Below, piece after piece: positions 1-5,651 of a DNA stretch of 6,632 nucleotides. Position 1 is the first letter of the stretch. Every line of letters starts with the position of its first letter. The DNA is taken from the NCBI GenBank assembly GCA_944371685.1, contig CALVXV010000066.1:1-6632 (forward strand). The letters run 5' to 3'. The position numbers and the translations under genes were made by a program. The notes under the pieces were generated by a model. That model searched no databases. It saw only the letters and a list, made by a program, of their open reading frames with translations, and was not told where the DNA came from. Source of the DNA: an uncultured Bacilli bacterium. Its GTDB lineage: Bacteria; Bacillota_I; Bacilli_A; RF39; UBA660.

Positions 1-713
1 ACACCAGTCATGACTAAATTTAAATTAAATACTTGTGAACCATACATAATTAAATATCCTATACCTGCTTTGGATACAAGAAATTCACCCATGATGACAC
101 CAATAAAGACAAGCCCTATGTTGACTTTGCATATACTGATTAGATTTGTATAGTTATTTGGCAATATTAGTTTAAAGAATATTTGATGAGGTTTGGCTTT
201 AAAACTTTTGAGTAATCTTATTTTATTTTCATCAGTGGAGGTGAAAGCTTGCTGAACATTAATGATAGTAATAATTATTGATATAAATAAAGCCATAATG
301 ATTATTGATTTAGTACTAGCGCCTGCAATTATTATGATAATAGGTCCTAGAGAAACTTTTGGTAGACTATTTAATATGGTTAAATACGGATCTATAACTT
401 TAGAGATAAATTTAAAACGCCAAAGAATAGTAGCAATTATAATGCCACCTATGGTTGCAATTAAGAAACTTATGATGACTTCATAGAATGTAATCCATAT
501 ATGATGGAATAAAGTTCCATCTTTATATAAATTTATTATAGTATTAATAATAGCTTTTGGACTGGAGGAAATAAAGGTGTTTATTAAATTATGATTGGCG
601 GCAAATTGCCAAAGGAATATTATTAGAAAGATTATTAAAAGTTGAGTGAATCTAATGAAAAATTTATTTATTTTTATTTTTTTTAAATATTTTTTATGTT
701 CTTCACTATACAT
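1..713 (-). CDS. ABC transporter permease, NitT/TauT/SsuC-like (3' end beyond the window)
   Basis: Inner-membrane permease subunit of the importer encoded by this operon. It forms the channel that the adjacent ATPase drives. Reading the minus strand from the ATG at 713 gives 237 codons with no stop before the window edge, so the C-terminus (usual family length about 250-270 aa) is missing. Seen: an N-terminal hydrophobic helix (about residues 23-38), further hydrophobic segments near 76-97, 121-150 and 196-210, and a BPD_transp_1 'EAA' cytoplasmic loop at about 161-185 (DEN.IRLLKSFKA...FFKLILP) that docks on the ATPase. This is followed by the typical MGEFLVSKAGIGYLI segment at 208-222. The start overlaps the end of the ATPase gene by 8 nt; GGAAGGA (minus strand, 725-731) lies 11 nt upstream of the ATG. 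The family is sure; the substrate is unknown. Confidence 0.93.
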   Translation of the reverse strand, partial: MYSEEHKKYLKKIKINKFFIRFTQLLIIFLIIFLWQFAANHNLINTFISSSPKAIINTIINLYKDGTLFHHIWITFYEVIISFLIATIGGIIIATILWRFKFISKVIDPYLTILNSLPKVSLGPIIIIIAGASTKSIIIMALFISIIITIINVQQAFTSTDENKIRLLKSFKAKPHQIFFKLILPNNYTNLISICKVNIGLVFIGVIMGEFLVSKAGIGYLIMYGSQVFNLNLVMTG

Positions 714-1449
714 GATAATCAATATCCTTCCATATTTTGTCATAGTAATCAGCAAATTCTTTGGCTTTTCGGTTTTGAATTGGTGTACCTTTATTGGTTA
801 GTTTTATATTGTAGATGTTTTTAATTTTGCTTGGCCTTGAGGTTAGAACAATGACTCTATCGGCCATTGAAATTGCTTCTGAAAGATCATGAGTTACCAT
901 GATGGCACTTTTTTTTTCGTTTTTGATGATTTTGTAAACATCATCGGAAACTGCTAATCTAGTTTGGTAATCTAAAGCTGAGAATGGTTCATCTAAAAAC
1001 AAGATATCTGGTTTAGTAGCTAATGTTCTGATTAAAGATACTCTTTGTCTCATACCACCTGATAAGTTATGTGGATAGGCTTTTTTAAATTCTTTTAGTC
1101 CATATGTATCTAATAGGTTATTTACATAATTTAAATTTTCTTTGGTTAATTTATTTTCTAATTCTAGTCCTAATAGACAGTTTTTATAGATTGTACGCCA
1201 GTCAAATAAATTATCTCCTTGTAGCATATAACCAAATTTTAAGTTTTTATCAATTTCAATTTTTCCACTGGAGGCTTTATCTAAACCACAAAGGATGGAA
1301 AGTATGGTACTTTTACCACAGCCACTAGGTCCGACAATGGCGACAAATTCACCTTTTTTTAAATTAAAAGAAAAATTATCCACAGCTAATATTTCATTAT
1401 TTTTTGTGTGATAAGTTTTTCTTAAATTTTTAACTTTTAGGATATCCAT
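706..1449 (-). CDS. ABC transporter ATP-binding protein, SsuB/TauB/ThiZ-like
   Basis: Cytoplasmic ATPase that powers the importer, 247 aa, full length for the SsuB/TauB subfamily. Seen: Walker A GPSGCGKST at 40-48, Q-loop Gln77 (YMLQ), signature LSGGMRQR at 129-136, Walker B ILFLDE at 149-154, D-loop SALD at 157-160 and H-loop His187 in VTHD. All catalytic elements are intact. The start ATG at 1449 shares one base with the stop of the substrate-binding gene (TAATG). No clear Shine-Dalgarno precedes it, so translation probably depends on coupling to the upstream gene. Downstream it overlaps the permease start by 8 nt. Subunit order and overlaps show one transport operon. Family membership follows from the motifs; the transported compound (organic sulfonate, thiamine precursor, riboflavin or other) cannot be told from this subunit. 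Confidence 0.96.
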   Translation of the reverse strand: MDILKVKNLRKTYHTKNNEILAVDNFSFNLKKGEFVAIVGPSGCGKSTILSILCGLDKASSGKIEIDKNLKFGYMLQGDNLFDWRTIYKNCLLGLELENKLTKENLNYVNNLLDTYGLKEFKKAYPHNLSGGMRQRVSLIRTLATKPDILFLDEPFSALDYQTRLAVSDDVYKIIKNEKKSAIMVTHDLSEAISMADRVIVLTSRPSKIKNIYNIKLTNKGTPIQNRKAKEFADYYDKIWKDIDYHV

Positions 1450-2435
1450 TATTGTTTAGCGTATGTGTTATCAACTAATTTAGTATAAGGTGCATTTTTG
1501 TCTAATTGTCCAGCATTTTTGACTATTTCTTCTATGTGGTTAAAATCATCTTCTGAAATATATGTGGTTTCATACCAAGAGTCAATATTTTTGTATCTTT
1601 GAATTATTGTGACTAAATCTTTTTCTTTGGTGTCTGGGAAATAGTCTTTAATATTTTTGGCTATTTCTTCACTGGTGTGACTGTGAACATAGTCTAGTCC
1701 TTTTTGAATGGCTTTTGTGAATCCTTTGATGACTTCTGGATGTGCCTTAATATAACTTTTTTTGGCATTATATGTAGTATATGGAACATTACCACCTAGT
1801 TCACCGATTGAAGCAACTATGTGACCATAACCTTCTTTTTCTAACTCTGAAGCGGTTGGTTCGAATAAAGCAACATAGTCACCAGTACCACCTATAAAGG
1901 CTCCTGACATAGATGCGAAGTCAATACTAGTGTCAATATTAGTTTCATTACTTTTGATACCATTGATATTTAAAGCATATTCTAGTGTCATGGCTGGCAT
2001 TCCGCCTTCTCTACCTCCAATGATATGTTTACCTTTTAGATCTTCTAAACTAAAATTATTGGTTTTTTCTCTAGCAACTAAGAAGCTACCGTCTTTTTTT
2101 GTTAGTCCAGCAAAGTTGATTAGATAGTCTTTATTGCCTTGGTTATAATTATATATTGTGGATTCACTACCACAAAAACCGATTTGAACATCATCTGATA
2201 ATACAGCAGCAGTTACTTTATCAGCTCCTGATGTTAAGATTATTTCAACGTTTAGTCCTTCTTCTTCAAAGTAACCTAGTGAATGAGCAATATATTGTGG
2301 TGCATAGAATATACTATGAGTTACTTCTGCGACTTTGATTTTTGTTAAACTTTGATCTTCTTCTTTTGGTTTAAAAACAAAAAAACCAGTAATTATAAGC
2401 CCAATGGCTAATAGGGTGATTATAATTTTTTTCAA
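1449..2435 (-). CDS. ABC transporter substrate-binding protein, NMT1/THI5-like (SsuA/ThiY type)
   Basis: Extracellular solute receptor of the importer, 328 aa. Seen: a short basic N-terminus and hydrophobic helix (about residues 4-21), then a periplasmic-binding-protein type 2 fold of the NMT1-like kind: IKVAEVTHSIFYAPQYIA at 33-50, GYFEEEGLNVEI at 54-65, the domain-swap region QIGFCGSES at 84-92, GGREGGMPAM near 140-149 and a helical C-terminus. There is no lipobox cysteine after the hydrophobic helix (GFFVFKPKEED), so it is probably tethered by an uncleaved signal anchor and not as a lipoprotein. The start is TTG at 2433-2435, 8 nt after a good AAAGGAG on the minus strand; it is the first gene of the operon. 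NMT1-like receptors serve thiamine precursors, riboflavin, sulfonates and others. No riboswitch is visible upstream, so the substrate remains open. Confidence 0.92.
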   Translation of the reverse strand: MKKIIITLLAIGLIITGFFVFKPKEEDQSLTKIKVAEVTHSIFYAPQYIAHSLGYFEEEGLNVEIILTSGADKVTAAVLSDDVQIGFCGSESTIYNYNQGNKDYLINFAGLTKKDGSFLVAREKTNNFSLEDLKGKHIIGGREGGMPAMTLEYALNINGIKSNETNIDTSIDFASMSGAFIGGTGDYVALFEPTASELEKEGYGHIVASIGELGGNVPYTTYNAKKSYIKAHPEVIKGFTKAIQKGLDYVHSHTSEEIAKNIKDYFPDTKEKDLVTIIQRYKNIDSWYETTYISEDDFNHIEEIVKNAGQLDKNAPYTKLVDNTYAKQ

Positions 2436-2464
2436 GTACGTCTCTCCTTTCTAACTTTCATAGT

Positions 2465-2470
2465 ATTATA
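2465..2470 (-). promoter_or_regulatory. Probable -10 box for the ABC transporter operon
   Basis: The minus strand reads a perfect TATAAT here, about 30 nt upstream of the TTG start of the substrate-binding gene, in the short divergent intergenic region. No good TTGACA-like -35 is present at 16-18 nt spacing, so the promoter may be weak or activator-dependent. No TPP, FMN or other riboswitch core is recognisable in the short leader. Confidence 0.45.
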
Positions 2471-2482
2471 TTCATAATTTTC

Positions 2483-2518
2483 TAAAAGGTTTTAAAAGAT
2501 TAGTAAAAGGCTAAAAAT
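2483..2518 (+). repeat. Helically phased TAAAAGR repeats in the divergent promoter region
   Basis: TAAAAGG at 2483-2489, TAAAAGA at 2493-2499, TAAAAGG at 2504-2510 and a partial TAAAAAT at 2512-2518. The first three starts are 10 and 11 nt apart, that is, on one face of the helix. They lie between the -10 of the ABC operon and the start of the five-gene array. This could be an operator or curved A-tract DNA; in so AT-rich a background chance is also possible. Confidence 0.35.
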
Positions 2519-2534
2519 AATGAAAAAAGTGTGG

Positions 2535-2540
2535 TAAAAT
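2535..2540 (+). promoter_or_regulatory. Possible -10 box for the five-paralogue operon
   Basis: TAAAAT on the plus strand, preceded by GTGG, lies 25 nt upstream of the ATG of the first array gene and leaves a very short leader (about 15-20 nt). A matching -35 is not evident at 17 nt. It is the best candidate in the short divergent gap, but weak. No other promoter is needed downstream because the five genes are packed end to end. Confidence 0.35.
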
Positions 2541-2564
2541 GTATATAGATTGGAAGGGATATTA

Positions 2565-3014
2565 ATGAATGAGAATGCAGTTTCTAGTTTGGTTATAATA
2601 ATAGATTCAGATGGCATGATTTTTTATATGGGTAAGCTAACAGATGTTAAAACACATGTGGAATATTTAAATACTTTTTTGAAACAAAATTATGATGGTT
2701 TTGATGATTTTGATAACAGTACACCTGCAAATGTAGTAATTGATACATTAACGGATATGGGAAATGTAGTGTTTTTAAATGAAAGACTTTTTGGGGCTAT
2801 TTTTATCCCAACTGATTTGACTGAAAAACAATTGTCATCTATTGATACTTTAGCTATAGAGTTTGGCGATAGACCAGTAGTTTTAAATCAAAAGCCTAAT
2901 ATGGATTTAGGTTATCCGCTTTACCAAGTTGATGCTTCTTTTGAAAATGTTAGTTTAAAAGAGTTAGTGGATAAATATTTGGAATGTAAGCAAGATAAAG
3001 GACATCAAAAATAA
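2565..3014 (+). CDS. Uncharacterised small protein, paralogue 1 of the five-gene array
   Basis: I do not recognise this family. 149 aa, no signal peptide or membrane helix, presumably cytoplasmic. Seen: a beta-hairpin-like start LVIIIDSDGMIFYMG (9-23), His31 in THVEYL followed by a helix, GNVVFLN at 66-72, FGAIFIP at 76-82, then LTEKQLSSID (85-94) and a C-terminal helix LKELVDKYL (131-139). It is closest to paralogue 2 (shared IDSDG, HV.YL, GNVV.LN, LT.KQLS.ID). The ATG at 2565 is chosen over an in-frame TTG at 2550 because the ribosome site GGAAGGG (2552-2558) lies between them, 6 nt before the ATG. This choice also places the conserved His at residue 31, as in paralogue 2. First gene of the operon; its TAA shares one base with the next ATG. 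No function can be assigned. Confidence 0.85.
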   Translation: MNENAVSSLVIIIDSDGMIFYMGKLTDVKTHVEYLNTFLKQNYDGFDDFDNSTPANVVIDTLTDMGNVVFLNERLFGAIFIPTDLTEKQLSSIDTLAIEFGDRPVVLNQKPNMDLGYPLYQVDASFENVSLKELVDKYLECKQDKGHQK

Positions 3015-3460
3015 TGGATAAAAAGAAATTTGATCCTAAAGTAGCGATTATTGATAGTGATGGTCAAGTATATATGGTTGGCAAAGAAAATGAAGCAAGA
3101 TTGCATGTGCCATATTTACTTAAATTAATAAATTTTAAATATCCAAATATTAAAACTGGTAGTATAACTAATATTAATGCTCGTGATAGATTAGCTTATA
3201 TTTTAGTAGAACTTGGTAATGTTGTTTATTTGAATGATGTAAATTTTGGTATGGTTTATTTTCCTAAGGAATTAACTGATAAGCAGCTTAGTACTATTGA
3301 TCTTTTAGACTTAGATAAAAAAGTATTAGCCTGTTATAATCCAAAGGAAATTGGTGATAAAATTAATTTTAGGACTTTTGGTTTAGATGGTGATTATGAT
3401 TTACAAGGAGCGACTTTAGAGTATTTGAAAAATACAAAAATTTATAAGCGAAGGAAATGA
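3014..3460 (+). CDS. Uncharacterised small protein, paralogue 2 of the five-gene array
   Basis: Family not recognised. 148 aa, soluble. It shows all the array motifs: VAIIDSDGQVYMVG (10-23), His31 in RLHVPYL, FKYPNI (41-46), a helix LAYILVEL then GNVVYLN (68-74), FGMVYFP (78-84) and LTDKQLSTIDLL (87-98). It ends in a basic tail, KIYKRRK. The start ATG overlaps the previous stop by one base (TAATG). AAAGGA at 2997-3002 gives an additional ribosome site at about 11 nt. Nearest relative in the window is paralogue 1, so the two likely arose by a tandem duplication. The C-terminal third (FRTFGLDGDYDL...LEYLK) has the 'aromatic pair, GD, then helix' pattern that also ends paralogues 3 and 5. Function unknown. 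Confidence 0.85.
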   Translation: MDKKKFDPKVAIIDSDGQVYMVGKENEARLHVPYLLKLINFKYPNIKTGSITNINARDRLAYILVELGNVVYLNDVNFGMVYFPKELTDKQLSTIDLLDLDKKVLACYNPKEIGDKINFRTFGLDGDYDLQGATLEYLKNTKIYKRRK

Positions 3461-3465
3461 TTAAT

Positions 3466-3891
3466 TTGAAAAATATGGATGATTATGCAATGGTGGTTAT
3501 AAGTACTAATGGGGAGATAGAATTTTTTGGTGAAAAAGAGGAATATAGATATCATTTGGATGCTTTGAAAGATTATTTTTATACTTATTATTTTGATTTA
3601 GCTAATAAATTAGATGCAGATAATATGAGAAATAATGAAGATATTATTTATTATTTGAAACAATTTGGAGATTGTGTGATTTTAAATTCAAATGGTTATG
3701 TGCTGTGCTGCGCACCTTTAGATATTAGTAATAATCAGAAAATGGTTTTATGTAATTTGTTTCAAGAGTCTTTAAATAAGAAAATTTATATAGAAGCCGA
3801 TTTTAATGGTGAAAGAAGGACGTTTAAATATACTGGCGATGATAGTATAAATTGTTTAGGAAAGGTGAATAGTAATGGAAGATGTATCTGA
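3466..3891 (+). CDS. Uncharacterised small protein, paralogue 3 of the five-gene array (most diverged)
   Basis: Family not recognised. Soluble; 141 aa from TTG at 3466, or 144 aa from ATG at 3457. The TTG is preferred because the ribosome site GAAGGA (3450-3455) directly abuts the upstream ATG but is 10 nt from the TTG. The TTG also gives an N-terminus (MKNMDDY) that aligns without gaps with paralogues 4 (MEDVSDY) and 5 (MCKVDDY) and places the conserved His at residue 30. Motifs: MVVISTNGEIEFFG (9-22), His30, IIYYLKQFGDCVILN (60-74; Asp replaces the usual Asn of GN), GYVLCCAPLDIS..Q (78-91), and a C-terminal FKYTGDDSINCL (120-131) matching FQYTGD of paralogue 5. The Y.P segment has become CCAP, and six cysteines are unusual for this array. 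Its end overlaps the next gene by 17 nt. Function unknown. Confidence 0.78.
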   Translation: MKNMDDYAMVVISTNGEIEFFGEKEEYRYHLDALKDYFYTYYFDLANKLDADNMRNNEDIIYYLKQFGDCVILNSNGYVLCCAPLDISNNQKMVLCNLFQESLNKKIYIEADFNGERRTFKYTGDDSINCLGKVNSNGRCI

Positions 3892-4315
3892 TTATATGGC
3901 GGTAGTGATTGATGATAATGGTAATGTTGATTACTTAGGTCAAGATTTTAATTTTTCTTTTCATGATGAATGTTTAATTGATTATGCAAAAAATAAATAT
4001 CCTAAGGTATCTTTATTTAAGAATATTGATTATATGGATCAGCCACTTGCTATTATTTATTATTTGACTAAGTTACGTAATGTTGTTTTTACTAATGTAT
4101 CTGTGGATGATGAGAAAAGAGGTATGCTTTATATGCCTGATGGTTTAACGGATGAACAGATCAAATCATTAAATGATTTAATGAGTAGGGTTTTAGATTT
4201 TAAGATTTATGTTGAACATGATTTAGTTTATGATGATATGGTTATGTCATCAGAAATGGTTTTAAATAGTATGAGCGAATTGAATGAGTTTTGTATTAAA
4301 AGAAAAACAAGGTGA
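3875..4315 (+). CDS. Uncharacterised small protein, paralogue 4 of the five-gene array
   Basis: Family not recognised. 146 aa, soluble. Seen: MAVVIDDNGNVDYLG (8-22), His30 in FSFHDECLIDY, NKYPKVSLFKNI (40-51), LAIIYYLTKLRNVVFTN (58-74), RGMLYMPDGLTDEQIKSL (82-99) and an acidic beta-rich stretch FKIYVEHDLVYDD (109-121). It lacks the YTGD motif of paralogues 3 and 5 and ends in a short basic tail. Clear ribosome site AAAGGTG (3861-3867), 7 nt before the ATG, inside the end of paralogue 3 (17-nt overlap). Closest relative is paralogue 5 (shared CLIDY, YP.V..FK.I, GMLYMPD), so this pair is a second tandem duplication. Function unknown. Confidence 0.85.
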   Translation: MEDVSDYMAVVIDDNGNVDYLGQDFNFSFHDECLIDYAKNKYPKVSLFKNIDYMDQPLAIIYYLTKLRNVVFTNVSVDDEKRGMLYMPDGLTDEQIKSLNDLMSRVLDFKIYVEHDLVYDDMVMSSEMVLNSMSELNEFCIKRKTR

Positions 4316-4321
4316 TAGTTT

Positions 4322-4813
4322 ATGTGTAAAGTAGATGATTATAAAGTTGTTATTATAACTGGAGAAAATAAAAAAAGCGATGATAAAGATGGCGAGGTTA
4401 TTTATGTTGGACCGATAGATGATTATTCATTTCATATTGATTGTTTAATCGATTATACGAGGGAAAGGTATCCGAATGTTAATGTGTTTAAGCAAATTAA
4501 TGATCGATGTTTACCTAATGTTCCAATATTTTTTTTAACATGGTTAAATAGTATTGTTTACGTTAATCTTGATAGTGAGCGTGCTGGTAGAGGTGGCATG
4601 CTTTATATGCCTGATGCGATAAGCGAAAAGCAAAGAGCAGTATTATTAGAAATGGCAAAAGAGTTGCCTTTGAATAATGTTGATATTGTTTATGATATGG
4701 ATTTTGACGATGGTGAAGTTTTAGCAAAAGAATTTCAATATACAGGTGATCAAAATTTTGCTGATATACTTAATAAATGTTTAGAACAAGATGCAAAAAA
4801 GCCTAAATTTTAA
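4322..4813 (+). CDS. Uncharacterised small protein, paralogue 5 of the five-gene array
   Basis: Family not recognised. 163 aa, the longest member, soluble and acidic. An insertion of about eight residues (around TGENKKSDDKDGE, 13-25) lengthens the first beta-hairpin loop and moves the conserved His to residue 38 (YSFHIDCLIDY). Other motifs: ERYPNVNVFKQIND (48-61), IFFLTWLNSIVYVN (69-82), GGMLYMPDAISEKQ (91-104), VDIVYDMDFDDGE (120-132) and FQYTGDQNFADILNKCL (138-154). Ribosome site AAGGTGA (4309-4315), overlapping the preceding stop, 6 nt from the ATG. Last gene of the operon; its stop codon sits inside a hairpin that probably terminates transcription. Function unknown. Confidence 0.85.
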   Translation: MCKVDDYKVVIITGENKKSDDKDGEVIYVGPIDDYSFHIDCLIDYTRERYPNVNVFKQINDRCLPNVPIFFLTWLNSIVYVNLDSERAGRGGMLYMPDAISEKQRAVLLEMAKELPLNNVDIVYDMDFDDGEVLAKEFQYTGDQNFADILNKCLEQDAKKPKF

Positions 4814-4828
4814 TTTTTAGACTTTTTT
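4795..4828. terminator. Bidirectional intrinsic terminator between paralogue 5 and the M23 peptidase gene
   Basis: Arms AAAAAAGCCTAAA (4795-4807) and TTTAGACTTTTTT (4816-4828) pair over 13 positions with one C/A mismatch and an 8-nt loop. On the plus strand the stem ends in a T7 run; on the minus strand it ends in T6, so it can serve both converging genes. It overlaps both stop codons, which lie only 3 nt apart. The stem has few G-C pairs, so strength is uncertain. Confidence 0.55.
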
Positions 4829-5485
4829 TAATTTCCCGCTTTTTAATAAATTTAATAGTTTTATATTTTGAGAGTATGATCCATGATAACCAGTAATGCC
4901 ATTATTTTCAGCAAGTTTTTTGCGATAGCTATATGAACTATTTTCACCTATTGATTTTAGGGCATCGACAATTGATCCATAGTGATAATTAGAAGCTTTT
5001 AAATATGTATTTGTTGTGTTAGTTACTTTTTTTATAGTTGAAGTGGATTGTTTTGTTTGTGTGGTTTTATTATTAGGAGTAATTTCTACTTGTTTAGGTG
5101 GGTTGTTTAAAGAATTTAGAGGATTTTCTTTAACATTATTAGCATTACGCACTTCTAAATGTAAGTGTTTGCCATAAGCATTACCAGTTTCTCCAATGGT
5201 ACCTATTATATCACCTTTATTTATTTTTTGACCTTCATGGACTTGGATGCTACCGTATTTCATGTGAGCATATAGACTAGTTTTACCATCTGTGTGTTTT
5301 ATTTCAACATAGTTTCCGTAGGTAGCAGTTCCTTTGCTTTTGTGGTTAGTTCCTTTAACATTGTTGATAACAGTTTTTACGGTACCATCTTCCATGGCTA
5401 TGATATTTGTATCACTTTTATCACTAGCTACGAGATCAATTGCCATATGTTCTTGGTCATAATTGTTAGTTATGACTTCATTCAT
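4817..5485 (-). CDS. M23 (lysostaphin-like) zinc endopeptidase with C-terminal lysin-type domain
   Basis: Peptidoglycan hydrolase predicted to cut peptide cross-links, 222 aa. The M23 domain (about 3-125) keeps all active-site residues: HxxxD as His13 and Asp17, His74 in LYAHM, and HLH with His107 and His109. By family precedent His13, Asp17 and His109 bind Zn and His74 and His107 are catalytic. A Thr/Asn/Lys-rich linker (about 130-160) leads to a ~60-residue C-terminal domain (SIVDALKSIG..SSYSYRKKLAENNGI...QN.KLLNLLK.GKL). From memory this resembles repeats at the ends of clostridial amidases and phage endolysins, probably for wall binding. There is no signal peptide or membrane helix, which fits an endolysin-type or otherwise non-Sec-exported enzyme, or a lost 5' end. 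ATG at 5485 is the only usual start in frame after the upstream TGA, yet it lacks a well-placed ribosome site. Confidence 0.9.
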   Translation of the reverse strand: MNEVITNNYDQEHMAIDLVASDKSDTNIIAMEDGTVKTVINNVKGTNHKSKGTATYGNYVEIKHTDGKTSLYAHMKYGSIQVHEGQKINKGDIIGTIGETGNAYGKHLHLEVRNANNVKENPLNSLNNPPKQVEITPNNKTTQTKQSTSTIKKVTNTTNTYLKASNYHYGSIVDALKSIGENSSYSYRKKLAENNGITGYHGSYSQNIKLLNLLKSGKLKKV

Positions 5486-5490
5486 GCTTT

Positions 5491-5526
5491 CTAATACATG
5501 AGTGATGATTATTAATCACCTCCTTT
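5491..5526 (-). promoter_or_regulatory. Extended Shine-Dalgarno displaced from the M23 start, with a two-codon mini-ORF
   Basis: The minus strand reads AAAGGAGGTGAT at 5526-5515, a 12-nt match to the usual 16S anti-Shine-Dalgarno end, but the M23 ATG is about 30 nt downstream. Between them, in the M23 frame, come TGA and then only TTA, ATA, ATC and other non-standard codons. In another frame an ATG-TAT-TAG mini-ORF (5499-5491) ends 5 nt before the M23 ATG. Either this is a standby or reinitiation leader, or a rare start codon (ATA/ATC) is used, or the 5' end of the gene has been altered. Confidence 0.55.
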
Positions 5527-5595
5527 CATAAATTAATATACAATGTTGAATGGTTGATTTCCTCTTTTTTTCTAAAAAAAATTAAAAAAATTTGA

Positions 5596-5601
5596 TATAA
5601 T
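5596..5601 (+). promoter_or_regulatory. TATAAT -10 box reading toward the 17-bp hairpin
   Basis: A consensus TATAAT, preceded by TTTGA and an A-rich stretch, lies 9 nt before the hairpin at 5611. No good -35 is seen at 17 nt (CTAAAA). If active, transcription would begin about 5608 and run rightward, antisense to the transposase remnant. No protein-coding gene follows on this strand, so any product would be a non-coding RNA. Confidence 0.4.
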
Positions 5602-5610
5602 GTATAGAAA

Positions 5611-5647
5611 GTTATGGTGATTTTTGATAATCAAAAATCGCTATAAC
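5611..5647 (+). other. 17-bp hairpin, perfect on the plus strand with two G-U pairs; possible sRNA 5' end or IS-end hairpin
   Basis: Arms GTTATGGTGATTTTTGA (5611-5627) and TCAAAAATCGCTATAAC (5631-5647) with a 3-nt TAA loop. The two non-Watson-Crick positions are G-U on the plus strand but A/C mismatches on the minus strand, so an RNA fold is favoured in the plus direction. No T-run follows, so it is not a typical terminator. It may be the 5' hairpin of an RNA started at the TATAAT just upstream, or a subterminal hairpin of the IS91-type element to the right. Confidence 0.5.
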
Positions 5648-5651
5648 GATA

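Noticed and set aside
262..486. Plus-strand open frame of 74 codons
   Set aside because: It lies antisense within the permease gene, whose minus-strand frame shows clear family motifs; composition is that of a shadow frame.
1104..2338. Plus-strand open frames at 1104-1328, 1930-2127 and 2156-2338
   Set aside because: All are antisense to the ATPase and substrate-binding genes, with no ribosome sites or recognisable domains.
2436..2549. TPP or FMN riboswitch upstream of the ABC operon
   Set aside because: The gap is only about 110 nt, almost all A/T, and lacks the conserved cores (for example CTGAGA).
2550..2564. TTG at 2550 as the start of paralogue 1
   Set aside because: The Shine-Dalgarno GGAAGGG lies downstream of it and is correctly spaced for ATG 2565; the shorter protein also aligns better with paralogue 2.
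5294..5494. Plus-strand open frame of 66 codons
   Set aside because: Antisense to the catalytic part of the M23 gene; low-complexity Phe/Ser/Ile-rich shadow.
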